From: Buxus sempervirens
Taxonomy: Eukaryota > Streptophyta > Magnoliopsida > Buxales > Buxaceae
DNA length: 64,000 nucleotides
Assembly (NCBI GenBank): GCA_947561395.2
Contig: OX387191.1
Location: 35,543,439 to 35,607,438 of the forward strand
Reading direction: 5' to 3'
The notes below the pieces were generated by a model, which worked only from the letters and a program-made list of their open reading frames with translations, was not told where the DNA came from and ran no database searches. Positions within the stretch are counted from its first letter, which is position 1, and every line of letters starts with the position of its first letter. Of the stretch, positions 34,812 to 46,940 are shown in pieces. The translations under genes and the position numbers were made by a program.

Positions 34812-35930
34812 TCAAGGAAAATACCTTTTTACCGCATCAGAGTTAATTGGTTCAGGAAAATCTGTCACATCCATTTCTGTCAAGATGAGTGCACCCCCTG
34901 ACAGGACCTTCTTGACAAAATAAGGCCCTTTCCAATTGGGCTTGAACTTACCACGAGGATCTTCAAAAAATGGTAAGATTTTCTTTAGCACCAAGTTTCC
35001 TTCTTGGAAAGTTCTGGGCTTCACCTTCTTATTATAGGCCCGGGCCATTCTCCTCTGGTACAATTGGCCATGACAAAGCGCCTTCAAACGCTTCTCTTCT
35101 ATCAGGTTGAGTTGATCGTGTCTTGACTGTATCGATTCAGTTTCTTCCAATTCAGCCTCCATGAGCACTCTAAGTGATGGGATTTCTGCTTTCACTGGCA
35201 AAACTGCTTCCATCCCATAGACTAGGGAATAAGGGGTTGCCCCAGTTGAAGTCCGGATTGAGGTTCTGTATGCATGTAGAGCAAGTGGTAGCATTTCATG
35301 CCAATCTTTGTAACTTACTACCATCTTCTGAATGATTTTCTTTATTTTCTTGTTTGCTGTTTCTAATGCCCCATTCATCTTTGGCCTGTACGGAGCGGAC
35401 TTGTGATAGGTAATCTGAAACTGTTCACACATTTTCTTCATGTCCTTGTTCTTAATATTTGAAGCGTTGTCTGATACTATGGCACTTGGCAGTCCATAAC
35501 GACAAATGATATTGTGTTTCAAAAATTTAAGAACATGGCTACTCGTGATATTCGCATATGAGGCTGCTTCTACCCACTTAGTGAAATAATTGATTGCCAC
35601 CAGGATAAATCTGTGCCTGTTCGATGCCTTAGGGGAAATCATGCCAATGATATCTATGCCCCACATGGCTACTCGTGATATTCGCAGCTCACTTGAGGGT
35701 GCATGCTTATTATCTGCATATATCTGACATTGATGACACCTCTTGGCATGTATACAGCAATTGTGCTCCATCATTGTCCAATAGTATCCCAACCTCAGAA
35801 TCTTCTTTGCAAGCATGTGTCCGTTCATATGGGGTCCACAGACTCCTCCATGTACAGTCTCAATCAACCTTTCCGACTCAGCCTTGGCAACAAATCTGAG
35901 TAGAATGTTATTGTGTGATCTCTTGTACAA
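34812..35930 (-). CDS. Element B integrase
   Basis: A 372-codon open frame. The N-terminal zinc-binding region (about residues 20-70) holds GPHMNGHMLAKKILRLGYYW and CHQCQIYAD, the HHCC pattern of retroviral-type integrases. The core follows, with IDIIGMISPKASNRHRFILV (first Asp), LPSAIVSDNASNIKNKDM (second Asp) and MNGALETANKKIKKI (Glu), then a C-terminal DNA-binding region ending at PINSDAVKRYFP. It inserts the cDNA into chromosomal DNA. The chromodomain found in many other Ty3/gypsy lineages is not seen, consistent with Tat. This is the longest uninterrupted part of the B coding region, but the element as a whole is broken. Confidence 0.88.
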   Translation of the reverse strand: MYKRSHNNILLRFVAKAESERLIETVHGGVCGPHMNGHMLAKKILRLGYYWTMMEHNCCIHAKRCHQCQIYADNKHAPSSELRISRVAMWGIDIIGMISPKASNRHRFILVAINYFTKWVEAASYANITSSHVLKFLKHNIICRYGLPSAIVSDNASNIKNKDMKKMCEQFQITYHKSAPYRPKMNGALETANKKIKKIIQKMVVSYKDWHEMLPLALHAYRTSIRTSTGATPYSLVYGMEAVLPVKAEIPSLRVLMEAELEETESIQSRHDQLNLIEEKRLKALCHGQLYQRRMARAYNKKVKPRTFQEGNLVLKKILPFFEDPRGKFKPNWKGPYFVKKVLSGGALILTEMDVTDFPEPINSDAVKRYFP

Positions 35931-35951
35931 ATGTCCACCACTTAGTAGGAA

Positions 35952-36748
35952 TTAACCGGCTAATCTCTGTATTGTTCTTTTCTCAGTAGAAGTGGCATTT
36001 TCTGGCAAACTCCGATTGTTCAAGAAATTTTTGATGTCTTGAAACCACGGTGCTTCCTCTTCTGGTGCTCCCTCTAGAACAAGACAATAAGCCGGTTCAT
36101 CTCTGACCTCAATCTCTAGTGGTTTGATGTCTACCCCTGCTGGCATGTTGACCATGGAAGCCAATGTAGCTAGAGCATCCGCAAACTGATTTTTGGCCCT
36201 TGGCATATAGTTGAAGGAAATTCGAGTGAATTTAGTGCTCATTTCTGCCAAGAGCTTTCACTTTCCTCCTCTTTAGTAAACAAAATTGCCTCATCAGGAA
36301 AGTTAGTCTTCAGCAGTTGGTATTCTGGCAAAGGATGTGCAGCCAGGTGATCAGCAATGGCTTGACCCTTAATCGCCTTCTGAGTGATGTATGTGAGGTC
36401 AAACTCGAACAGTAGCAGCTGCCACTTTGCCGTTCTGCCAGTTAGTGCCGGTTTCTCAAATAGATACTTCAGAGGGTCCATCCAGGATATCAATAATGTG
36501 GAGTGACTAAGGAAGTAATGCCTTAGCCTCTGAGTTGCCCACACTAGAGCACAACAAGTCTTTTCCAATGGTGAGTACTTGGCTTCATATTCTGTGAATT
36601 TTTTGCTCAGATAGTAAATTGCCCTTTCCTTTCTGCTGGTCTCATCATGCTGCCCCAAGACACATCCCATCGATGTTTCCAACACTGACAAGTACAGAAT
36701 CAGTGGTCTTCCTGGAGTTGGTGGCACTAGCATAGGTGGGTTCAACAA
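35952..36748 (-). pseudogene. Element B RNase H region (Ty3-type plus archaeal-type stretch)
   Basis: The upstream part (36239-36748) shows LILYLSVLETSMGCVLGQ, ERAIYYLSKKFTEYEAKYSP and LRHYFLSHSTLL, the RNase H/connection domain after Ty3/gypsy RT. The downstream part (35952-36251) shows FNYMPRAKNQFADALATLAS, the C-terminal signature of the second, archaeal-type RNase H known from the plant Tat lineage. RNase H removes the RNA strand during reverse transcription. Broken. Confidence 0.72.
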
Positions 36749-36790
36749 ATATTTCTTTATTGTATCAAAGGCCTGCTGGCAATCCTCATT

Positions 36791-37534
36791 CTAGACCGCC
36801 GGGTTATCCTTTCTTAGAAGTTTAAAAATTAGTTCACAGATAGCAGTGAGCTGTGCTATGAACTGGCTTATATATTGAATTCTTCCAAGAAAACCACGAA
36901 CCTCCTTCTCCGTTCTGGGTGATGGCATTTCAATTATGGCCTTGGCTTTAGCCGGGTCAATTTCAATTCCTCTTCGGCTCACAATAAATCCCAGCAACTT
37001 CCCTAATATAGCCCCAAAGACGCATTTAGCTGGGTTAAGCTGTAGATTGTACTTCCTGAGTCGATCAAACACTTTCTTTAGACTGATCAAGTGGTCCTCT
37101 TCTTTGCATGATTTGACAATCATATCGTCCACATAGACCTCCATCTCCTTATGGATCATATCATGGAATAGTGCTGTCATGGCCCGCTGGTAGGTTGCCC
37201 CAGCGTTCTTAAGCCCAAACAGCATGACCGTGTAGTGGAAGGTGCCCAAAGGTGTGATGAACACTGTTTTCTCTTGATCTTCCTTAGCCATCTTGATCTG
37301 ATTGTACCCAGAGAAGCCGTCCATAAATGAGAACAGACTATGTACAGCAGTGTTGTCCACCAAGATGTCGATGTGTGGAAGCGGAAAATCATCCTTTGGG
37401 CTTGCCTTGTTCAGATCTCTGTAGTCTACGCACATTCTGACTTTCCCGTCCTTCTTTGGTACTGGCACTATGTTTGCGAGCCACTCGGGGTACGTGGAGA
37501 CTGCCAAAAATCCTGCTTGAAATTGTTTGACCAC
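36791..37534 (-). pseudogene. Element B reverse transcriptase
   Basis: A 247-codon frame with VPKKDGKVRMCVDYRDLNKA, DGFSGYNQIKMA, LKNAGATYQRAM and the active-site motif VYVDDMIVKS (about residue 133), then FLGFIVSRRGIEIDPAKAKA. These are the conserved RT blocks of Ty3/gypsy elements, with closest resemblance to Tat/Ogre. It would copy element RNA to DNA in the virus-like particle. It is flanked by protease upstream and RNase H downstream, as expected. Broken at its upstream side. Confidence 0.85.
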
Positions 37535-37700
37535 TTCGTCCTTGACCTTCGTCCTTGACCACTTCGTCCTTGGATCTTTTTGAAAAAATTAAATTTCCTA
37601 AAAAAAATTGAAAAATCTTTTTGGGTTTTTTGTGAGCCTCTTACAAAAACTCTCCCTGAAGACGAAGGCTCATTAAAACCTTCAGAGAAATGGCAATCCA

Positions 37701-39007
37701 CTAATGGAGTTTTTTTTTGGAAGCCGCGTCAGTTTGCCAAACAAATGCTGCTTCAAAGGTAAGGGGAGTTTCTTCCCAATTGTTTAATATAAATTTTCTA
37801 GGAGCGGGGGAAATGGGGAAAGCCTGCTCCTCAAACTCTGAATCCGATGCCATCATCACCGGATGAGTTGTACTACTTGTTTCTACTGTGGGGCTCAGTC
37901 CAGATATGACATCATCTGGAATCTTCACCGCTGCCCAGTCAATGAAAGGCAGGTCCTTAGCTGCTTCTGTTCTTTCGCCTTCAGTCATGGCGAAGAAAGC
38001 CTAGACATCTTTGGAGAAGTCCACCTGCTGCTCGGGCTGTGGCCCAGGTTCGTCCACTATTTCAAGTATAGGAGATGGGTTATAGGGTTGTAGGTTTGGA
38101 ACAGAAGGCCTTTGGAATGGGTTGATATTGCTGTATTGAGGCTTGGATTGATCCATGGGAGGAGATAGTTGGATTATATATGAGGGTTTAGGAAAACTTT
38201 CCCTTAAATGAGGGACTTTTCCTCTGCTTCTCTTCTCCTCTTCTTCCTGCTTCATCCTTTTCCAGCCTCTGGGTTTAAATCCCAATCCTACTTTAGGGAC
38301 CAACTTCTTGGCTCTGATTGGCTCCAACATTCCTTGTAGATTAATTCCTAGGCCTTTCCCCGGGTGAAAGTGGTATTTTTCCACCACTTTCCTCACCATT
38401 TTCTCAGTAGTAGTCCCTTTCTTTTCTTTTTTCTCACACCCCCAAGTATGAAATTGACCGTTTCAAACTGAAACGAGTGGAACGCAATCTTGTCGACAGT
38501 TAGATCCACATTTATCAAGGGTACATCAGGCGACACAATGGGAGGTACCAAATTCTCAACTAGGACAGTTATCACCATTTGCCCTCTTATGTATTTCATC
38601 CTTTGGTGGAGCGTGGATGGTATTGCCCTAGCCGAATGTATCCACGGCCTCCTTAGGAGTAGATTGAAGGCTGCTGGAATATCCATCACTTCAAATGTGA
38701 TGTTGAAAATATTCGGTCCAATGGTGACCGGCAATTCAATCTCCCCTAGGGAGTGTGTCTTAGAGCTATCAAAAGCCCTCACAATCCTCCCATTTTGCTT
38801 GATCTTCGACTGATCTAGACCAAGCTTGGCAAAAGTGATTAATGGGCAGACATTTAATGCCGACCCATTGTCAATTAAAACCCATGCCACCATGCTGCCC
38901 TTACAGAGCACTGTGATATGCAAAGGGTCAACATGATAACACCCACCTGAGCTTATCTCACCTTCAGAGAAACTTATCACATTGTGTGACAAGATTTGAC
39001 CAACCAT
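37701..39007 (-). pseudogene. Element B protease and protease-RT linker
   Basis: 38393-39007 encodes an aspartic-protease-like domain: VAWVLIDNGSALNVCPLITF (active-site region), FNITFEVMDIPAAFNLLL and RPWIHSARAIPSTLHQ. The part down to about 37701 is a variable, Pro/Glu-rich linker including MVRKVVEKYHFHPGKGLGIN. Element D has the same order at 61818-63788 with high similarity. The protease would process Gag-Pol. Broken. Confidence 0.75.
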
Positions 39008-39052
39008 TTTGCCTAGTTGGTCTGGATCAATGGTCTGGGATACATGTGCACT

Positions 39053-41397
39053 CTATAGCACCCTTAGTAATGCGTCCTTGTGCTTTTCAGAATTCAGCAA
39101 AAGGCCCAGTATTGAAATCTGGGCCGGGACTTTATTCAACTGATCCACAAGATTAAATTCACTCTTTTTTATTATTTTTATGAGGTCTGATGCCTCATTT
39201 ACTGCACCTTGGGGGGTGTCTTCTCCTACTTTTGTTTTTCCTTTCAATTTTATTTTTTCTTCTGTTTCTTTTTTCTCTCTCTCCACCTCTGTTTATTTTT
39301 CTTTTTCTGCTCCTTCCACATATTTCCTTGACCTCGTTATGACATTTACCTCTTCCTGGTTCTGGTTCCTGACCATCGGAACCGTAGCCGTGACCCCTTC
39401 ACTATAATTCCATGGTACAGCTGCCTCAAAATAGGCCAGTTTAGGGACATTAACCACCAACGGCTAGAGTTTGGACCGGGATGTATGGGCCGGTCTAGGG
39501 ACATTGTAGAATGCAGGAACATTTACCACTAAGGGTTGGAGCTTGGCTCTGGATGTGGTTGACAGAACAGAAGAGGAGATGGATGCAGTGGTGGGGTCAA
39601 GGTTGATGACCAAAGGAGTTTTAGATGGCTTGGCTGGAGAACAGGTGGGTGGACTACAATTGAAGACCAATGGAGGCCTTGCAATGTTTATCTAGGCCAT
39701 AAGGGAGGAGACCCGGTTCAGGGAGGAGCTAATGTCCTCAGCAGCAGCATCATGTTTTCTGGAGATAACATTAACCTCCTCCTCTTCTTTCTCTTGGAAG
39801 AAATTGACCTTGACCGAAGTCCCCACGGGAGTTATAAGTTGAGATGGGTCAAAGACCCTTCTCATGGCAGATATGGCAGTGATGGAGTTGGACAGGCCTA
39901 CCCCATTGTGGTAGGTAGAGGGTTTTGCCCGATATCATTTCCTGATGGGGTAGGCGCAGCATTATTGAAGACCAGGGCCTTTTGATCCAACAGATCCTGG
40001 ACCGCATGCTTTAGCATCCAACAAGTGTCTGTAGAGTGACCCGGTGCACCCATGTGATAGTCACAAGTGACTGCTTGATCAAAATTCCTCCCCTTCGAGG
40101 CATTTGAGTTAGGCTCCTTTAAGGTCACATACTCCCCTTTCAGCAGGGTCGGTAACAGTTGGGAAAGAGACACGGGAAGAGGAGTAAAAACTCTGCTCCT
40201 CCTTGCTGCCATCTAGGCATCCTTCTCTTCCTTAGTAAAAGCCCTCCTCTGATTTGCAGGCATGGAGGGGGAGAAATTGACATTAAGTGGGGTCTGGTAT
40301 GACTGCTGGGCCTGTTGGGGTGCAGAAATATTGACATGGAGCGGTTTCTTGGAGGGAGGAGCCTGTACCAGGTTTACTTCTCCTTCTTTTCTGGCCTCGT
40401 TTTTCTTAAACCCAGTCCCCTTTTTCTGTGCCAGGGAAGCGGAGGAATCAGATTGCCCGGTCAAAGTAGAGTAGTCAATAAATTTTCCTAACCTGACCCC
40501 TTCCTCGATCCTGTCAGCCACTTGTACCAGGGCTGCAAAATTGGTGGTGATCTGACCCACCAGATGATTATAGAAGGGCTGCCCCAGTGTGCTTACAAAG
40601 GTTGAGATCATTTCGGGTTCCAACATAGGCGGCCTGACCTGGGAGGCAGCCTCTCTCCATCTCTTAGCATACTGCCTTACAGTTTCCTCTTTTCCGTTAC
40701 TCATCTTCATCACGTCGTACCGATCTGGCACGATCTCCGAGTTAAATTTGTATTGATCCAGGAAAGCATCGGCCAAGTCCTTCCATCTTCTGATCCTTCC
40801 ATGGTCCACCGTGGCAAACTACCTCAGAGCTGATCCTGTCAAACTTCTCTGAAAGAGTTGGATCAGTATATCGTCATCCCGGCCAAACTGGCATAAAGCC
40901 CCGCAGTATAGTTTCAACTGGCTCATTGGGCAGCCCATGCCATCGTATTTATCAAAGTTCGGGCATTTGAACTTGGCCGGTAGGCATGCATCCGGGTATA
41001 TGCATAGGTCGTCAAAGGTGGTACCTCCATAGCTATTTCCCCTCTTTACCTCCTTAAGTTCTTCCTGGATCCTCTCTATCTTGTGTAGGAGTTTCTTTTC
41101 CATCTCCTCCGTAGATTTTTCTTTTTCCATTTCCTTCTCATACTCCACAATGTTTTCCCTGATCAGAATAGGTTCAAAGACTGGCTCAGAAATGGGTTCA
41201 GGTATGGGTTAAGTTGGAGGTGGAATGTAGGCTTGAGGTGGCGGTGTTTGATGAGAAGTAGAGGCCTGGTTTTGAGCCTGGGCCTGAGCCGCCAGTAAGT
41301 CTCCCAGCATCTTGGCTAGACCGGCCACTTGCTCTTGCAGCTGAGCAAAGTCCTGAGCAGGGACAGTAGCTTGGGCTTGGTTCTCTTCAGTATTCAT
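39053..41397 (-). pseudogene. Element B gag
   Basis: On the minus strand, ATG at about 41397 starts MNTEENQAQATVPAQDFAQL followed by a Gln/Ala-rich stretch. The retrotransposon Gag domain follows (SLTGSALRWFA is split around 40810; DHGRIRRWKDLADAFLDQYK near 40800). Next come a CDYHMGAPGHSTDTCWMLKH zinc-finger-like motif near 40060, then a Pro/Ser-rich tail and a Lys/Glu-rich region to about 39053. Gag forms the particle. It is clearly broken (several breaks) but closely similar to the D gag. Confidence 0.8.
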
Positions 41398-41559
41398 TGC
41401 TCGAACTTTGGATCGGGTCACGGAGCAATGATTGCAAGTAAGTGTACCGGGGGAAGAAAAAAACAAAGAAACAAGTCAGCTCCCATTTAATCCTAGTTAC
41501 ACCTATAAATCTTGATAAGTGAGTTAGGTGAACACAAGTCTGGATTTATTTGTTTTTTT

Positions 41560-42310
41560 TTTATATATTTTTCCATTTTTTTTTGTTGGAATATTTTAGG
41601 GCTTCCAAAGGTCCCACAAGATTTTGGTTTGATTGATTCTGGTGACCAATCAAAGGTTTTTTTTTCTTTTGGAATATTCTAGGGCTTCCAAATGTCCCAC
41701 AAATTTTTAATTTTGATTGGTTCTCGTGACCAAACAAAGGTTTTTTTTTGGAGTATTCTAGGGCTTCCAAATGTCCCACAAAATTTTGATTTGATTGGTT
41801 CTCCTGACCAAACAAAGGTTTCTTGGAATATTCTGGAGCTTCCAAGTGTCCCTCAAATTTTTGATTTTGATTGTTTCTCGTGACCAAACAAAGGTTTCTT
41901 GGAATATTCTGGGGCTTCCAAGTGTCCCTCAAATTTTTGATTTTGATTGTTTCTCGTGACCAAACAAAGGTTTCTTGGAATATTCTGGGGCTTCCAAATG
42001 TCCCTCAAAATTTTGGTTTAATTGATTCTCATGACCAAACAAAGGTTTCTTGGAATATTCTGGGGCTTCCAAGTGTCCCTTAAATTTTTGGTTTGATTGA
42101 TTCTCGTGACCAAACAAAGGTTTCTTGGACTATTCTGGGGCTTCCAAGTGTCCCTCAAATTTTTGGTTTGATTGATTCTTGTGACCAAACAAAGGTTTTT
42201 TTTTTTTTTTTTGCGTTGATTGGTACGCCAAAGGTTTTATAGAATATTCTAGGGCGTCCAAAGGTCCCACAAAATTTTGAGTTGATTGGTACCAAAAAGA
42301 CCAACCAAAG
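41560..42310 (-). repeat. Leader tandem array of element B (about 75-bp unit, about 10 copies)
   Basis: Tandem units with the plus-strand core GACCAAACAAAGGTTTCTTG, then GAATATTCTGGGGCTTCCAA. Most units hold the inverted repeat CTTGGAA/TTCCAAG with an 11-base loop. It lies about 165 bp upstream of gag on the minus strand. The unit is related to, but shorter and more diverged than, the array of element D at 57640-59370. Confidence 0.88.
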
Positions 42311-42594
42311 GTTTTTTTTTGATGAATTTTCTCAGTTTCAAGTTCAAAAGTTTGATTGAAACATGTTTGAGGTGAGTTGTATCAAGAAATATGACACCTT
42401 GGTTCCCTTTTTATGTATCTTCTTTAAGCTTGTGGAAAGGGTAGATTTGAGTTTCAAAATTAAAAAATTTTTTGTTTCCTTTTTTTGTTTTTTGTTTCAT
42501 ATTCTCTTTGGGGTGCCTAAGGATTATTCACAATGTTTTAGGCATTTTATTCTAAAAATTTGGGATGAAAAATGAATTTGCCAATTTTCAGGCT

Positions 42595-42736
42595 GTATCC
42601 GACATGATATGTCGGCTAAGGCTATGTCTTATTGTATCCTATACAAATGATCGGATACATGCATAAGCTTTTGTAACCGACGAGTTATGTCGGATAAGAA
42701 GGAAACTATGTTTAACCGACCTGAGTTGTCGGTTAA
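42595..42736. promoter_or_regulatory. Dyad cluster in the leader of element B
   Basis: Four dyads: GTATCCGACATGATATGTCG-type at 42595-42615, a loose one at 42634-42658, a GTAACCGAC/GTCGGATA-like pair at 42673-42696, and TTAACCGAC/GTCGGTTAA at 42712-42736 (perfect 9-bp stem). Element D has its equivalent at 57214-57355. Confidence 0.7.
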
Positions 42737-44713
42737 TGCCGAAATGGCCCTTTTTGACTCATTTTTTCATTAGATCTTGTGATTTTTATTCCCACTTGAT
42801 GTTCACCTTGACTTGGCCTCTAAATCCAGCCCCAAATTGGGCTTTGACATCATACTTGTAAAAATTCACAAATTCATGAGGGTATTTGTACCCTCCAAAG
42901 TTATACACCCATTCATGGATTTTGGTACTCTTGGTTGCCTCCTACATGGACTTTGGGTAGGATGACTTTTAAATTGAGTTGGAAACTCATCCTATAGGTT
43001 ACACAAACCTTAGGCTATATACACTTTTGGGAAAAATTTCATCCCAAGCATATGGACACCATGGCTTTTAATTTTCATGACATTAAAGAAACATGGTTTT
43101 ACCTTGTCACCTTGTGTTACCTTCAATATGGTATTCATATTATACCTTAGCCTGTGAAACATGCAAACGGCCTTCCCACATTTACACCCAATTCCCCAAA
43201 CGCAATTGTGTACTTTAGCTGAAAACATGTTTCTCCACCTTCAAGCGTATGGTTTTTGGGTTTTGGCTTAATTGGCAACTTAGAACTCAAGTCTAGTGAT
43301 GCCCGGAATCGAATCACAGATCCCATTGTCATCACATCATTGACTCAAATTCTAAGGTAAATGTTTTCACTTTCGCTTTCTGAAGTATTGACCTCGGTGC
43401 GTGAAGCTACACACATTTGGGTTCAACTTCCTATAGGTAAGGGGTAGGCTGTGCAAAGTGTTTAAAGTGCTCAAGTGCATTTAAAATTGGGTGCATTCAT
43501 AACGTCCCAACCCCTTGCCACTCTTTTCGTAGCCATGCATACAATTTCAAGCTAAGGCAAATATGACAATCATATTAGAATTGAAAACACAAGCACAAGA
43601 TAATAAACACCCAAACATGCTCATGACCATCATATACACAAAAGTGGCACCCAAAACATGTTATCACATTTACAAACAACAATTAAGCACATGGAAAGCA
43701 TGCTTGAAACCTCAAGAGCATTACCTAAATTTCCAGATTTCATGTTTTTTTGTCATGCTCAGTGCATTATTCCTACCCAAATTGATGCCTAAAAATACAG
43801 CAACTAGGCATTTTGTACAAAGAGCATTTAACCGGAGAAAATATGCTTGAAAACCTCTCACAATCATCTACCGAATTTTGGGTTTCATTTCTCATTTTTT
43901 TGGTCAAAGTGCCTTATGCATGCCCAAATGTAAGCCTAAAAATACAACAACTAGATGTATTATATAAGAGGTGTTTTGTTGAAGAAAACATGCTTGAAAA
44001 CCCCCAAAATGGCTACTGAATTTCCAGATTTTTTGCTCATTGCTATCATGCTCCAAAGTGCATCATTCATACCCCCAACCAAGGCCTAAAAATACAGCAA
44101 CTAACAATCTGATACAATAGGTATTTTGATTAGGGGAAACATGCTTGAAAGATCCCAAAATTACCCACTGAATTTCCAGATTTTTTGTTTCTTCATTTTG
44201 TGCTCAAGTTACGTTGTTCAAGAAGCATTTAACTAGGGAAAACATGCTTGAAAACTCCCAAAATAGCTACTGAATTTCCAGATTTCTTGCTCATTGTTTT
44301 CATGCTCAAATCATGTCATCCCATACCCCAAATCAAAGGCATGCCATAAAAAAAACATTAAGCACTAGAAAGTATTGCTCATGGGAATCATGTTTGAATA
44401 CCCCAAAAGTTACACTAAATTTTCAGATTTCATGTTTAAAAATTCTTTTTATGTTCAACTCATAGCATTGAAACCAAAATTAGAGCATGTTATCACAAAA
44501 TACATCAAAATCATGTTTCAAGATAGGCTTCTTCTAGACAAATTTCTAGACAACATCAAGCAACACATACATGCCTTTATTCGTGTAAATTTCAAAGCAT
44601 CCCAATCAGATTTGAAACACAACAATCTGCACAAAATAAATTAGGCAAAACAGCAAGCCTTAAAGATTAGAATAAAACATGAACAAACACAAAACACGGC
44701 TTAAATCCATAAG
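42737..44713 (-). other. Leader of element B, non-coding
   Basis: No supported gene. 43100-43560 is a block conserved with the leaders of C and D, with the core on minus reading GTCAATACTTCAGAAAGCG at 43374-43392. 43690-44450 holds about six diverged copies of a roughly 130-bp unit (words ACATGCTTGAAAAC and CTGAATTTCCAGATTT) that also occurs in element D at 55700-56270. Confidence 0.65.
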
Positions 44714-44731
44714 TCCCCAGCAGAGTCGCCA
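44714..44731 (-). promoter_or_regulatory. Primer-binding site of element B (tRNA-Arg type)
   Basis: On the minus strand, TGGCGACTCTGCTGGGGA follows the LTR after two bases. This is the site reported for Ogre-type elements as complementary to tRNA-Arg. Confidence 0.85.
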
Positions 44732-44733
44732 GT

Positions 44734-46940
44734 TGTGAGACATGGAAAAATCACCGAGATGATTCCCTCCGTCATCACACGGGCTCAACGAAAATGGGAG
44801 AGTCGCCACCATTCAATTTTTAGGGGTGCGAATGGACACCAAAAATCATCAAAAAGAGCTAAAAGGCAAATACTAGAGTAAAAATAACTCTACTTGAAAA
44901 TAAAATCCAGAGATGGGTAAGTGGATTAGATTATGAATGGAGGAAGGTGTTAGGCACCCCCATTCACCCACACAAGGTGGTTGCCAAGTGTTGTTCATGC
45001 TAAAAAATAAGAAAGCTTGCTAAAATAATCAAAAACCTTGAAAAAGGATTAAACAAATGTATGATATTTCCACATGAGAAATCCAAATGAATTCCAGATC
45101 CTCTTTTATGTCATTATCACTTCTGGGACATCACCATTACATGGAAATCAAAGCAAAATTTGAATAAAACCAAGTTGAGACAAATCCGGAAAATTCGGTA
45201 AAAGCTAGAGCCATTTATCTTGAGATCATTCAAATCAAGTTTAAATTGAATTAAATCAAATCCATTTGAAAGATTATGATAAATAGAAGACTCATGCAAA
45301 TTTTCAATCAAATCTGGTTAAAATCCTAGGAGTTATGCTCCTTTGAAATCTGCTGTTGGAAATTGTTAAAAGTAATAAGTGGGAAACTTTGGAAATTCAT
45401 TTGGAAAAATTGGCTCCATATAAATCCATGAAATTTGGCATGAATGAAGTATGTAGGGCCATCTTTCAAATGAAACTAGCCTCATACAAAAATTTATTCA
45501 GATGTGCCTTGGGTGACCTCCCGAACAGGCCCCGAAGATCACAAATCAATCTAGAAATGTGCTGTTGAGCAGTTCTGAGTAAATCTGTTACCCATGACAC
45601 AAATGGAGTTAAAAATTATGAAACCAACTGGATTTGAAATTAGACTTCTGAAGGAAAACACATAAACAAAAATTACTCAGATCGGACTTAAAACGAACAC
45701 ATGGCGCTCAGTCAAAGTGACAGGTTCCGCAATCTGGCCTGAACTGACCTATCAACTTCGACTGAGTGGTGTCAAAAATCCCCTTCATAAAAGTTGATGA
45801 AATTTAATAGCGATAAACTAGACAGCTTCATATTTCCTATGGCTTTAGAATCACTCCAAAATTCATCCGGATTATGAAGTTATGAGTGTCCGAAGTTAGG
45901 GTACAGCTGCTGTCCGGTTTAGGCCTTTTTAAGCAAAATCAATCCAAAACGGTGATCAAGTGTGTGTGATCCGTGCAAGATGAGTCAAAATCATTTGAAA
46001 AAAATGTTGAAGAACCTCTAGGTGGAAATAGGGCACAAGGTTGGCTCACCATCCTCTCCGATTGGAGAGAATATACCAAAAACCTTAAAATTGAGCAAAA
46101 CGCCCAAACCGAGAGGTTAGACCATGAGGTCTTCAATACTTGCTTGAAATTAACTTGAAAATCATTGAGATATATGCCAGAATTGCTTGGGGCTATTTAT
46201 TTTAGATCTATCACAATGAATGCAATAGATCCGGAATACAAGTTGATTCGACAAAAACAAGTGCAGTATGTGTATATGTGTAAAAATCCACTCTTCAACA
46301 ATATAACAACATATGGCATTCATATCAATCAAATGGGGTTCTAAACAACCTAGGGTTCCGTTCCATTCTCGTTTCCCTTAGTTCTCTCTCCCCGTTTAAC
46401 AGAAAAATAAAGAGGGATTTAGGCTTACCTGGGTGTCTGGAAGCAATGCGGCAGCGGTTCCCTTCTTCACTCGGAGCTCTTCAATCTCCAACTTATTGGC
46501 CATTTGCTTAAGGAGGAGCCTTCTATTTATAGGCAAAGGCTAGGGTTAGGGTTTGCATGATGCTAGACACAAAATGATGTCTAGAGTCTACCAACCTAAA
46601 CCCTAAGGTTATTTCTGAGATTTCCACTCCTTTAATGAAGGATATGATGGTAAGGTGAAAACTCTCGGAAAACCCTAATTTTGAGCAAAAACCTTGTATC
46701 CGACAACTCAGATTGGATACAAGGACACCTATATGTATCCAACATATATCGTCGGATACATTAATACCTGCTTGTATCCGACGACTTGTGTCGGATATAA
46801 AAAGGTTTTCTTGTATCCGATGACTTGTGTCGGATACAATGAAAACTGCTTAAATTTGAATTTTTGTGCTAGTTTCAAAGGAAAGAATGATTTTTTACTA
46901 ATTATTCATCATTTTCACTGTGCAATTTGGGGTGTCTACA
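44734..46940 (-). repeat. Element B 5' LTR (2207 bp)
   Basis: Plus-strand edges are TGTGAGACATGG at 44734 and GGGGTGTCTACA at 46940. It is about 97% identical by eye to the 3' LTR over the first 240 bp. A minus-strand TATA box (TATTTATA on plus) lies at 46524-46531, 409 bp from the LTR start. U3 dyads lie at 46690-46840, and an inner primer-site core GAGTCGCCA at 44800-44808. Confidence 0.93.

Larger units (their letters stand above)
15143..46940 (-). mobile_element. Element B: full-length Tat/Ogre-type Ty3/gypsy retrotransposon with nested insertions
   Basis: Both LTRs, primer site, gag, protease, RT, RNase H, integrase and a polypurine tract are recognisable on the minus strand, inside a 5-bp duplication (GAGAT). 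About 31.8 kb including insertions and about 22.5 kb without them. The lineage call rests on the tRNA-Arg-type primer site, a Tat-type gag, an archaeal-type RNase H C-terminal stretch and long non-coding ends. Between integrase and the 3' LTR it carries two genes on the opposite strand. Counted by eye over the first 240 bp of the LTRs, about seven substitutions and one indel separate them, near 3%. With commonly used plant LTR rates that suggests roughly a million years. Its coding part is broken, with breaks of the order of ten. Confidence 0.9.

Noticed and set aside
43700-44640. Small plus-strand open frames in the element B leader
   Set aside because: They fall in diverged leader repeats shared with element D, on the strand opposite the element, with no recognisable product.
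44714-44731. Possible tRNA-Arg gene fragment at the TGGCGACTC... sites
   Set aside because: Only the 18 bases of a primer site are present, with no cloverleaf around them, and they sit next to LTR ends.
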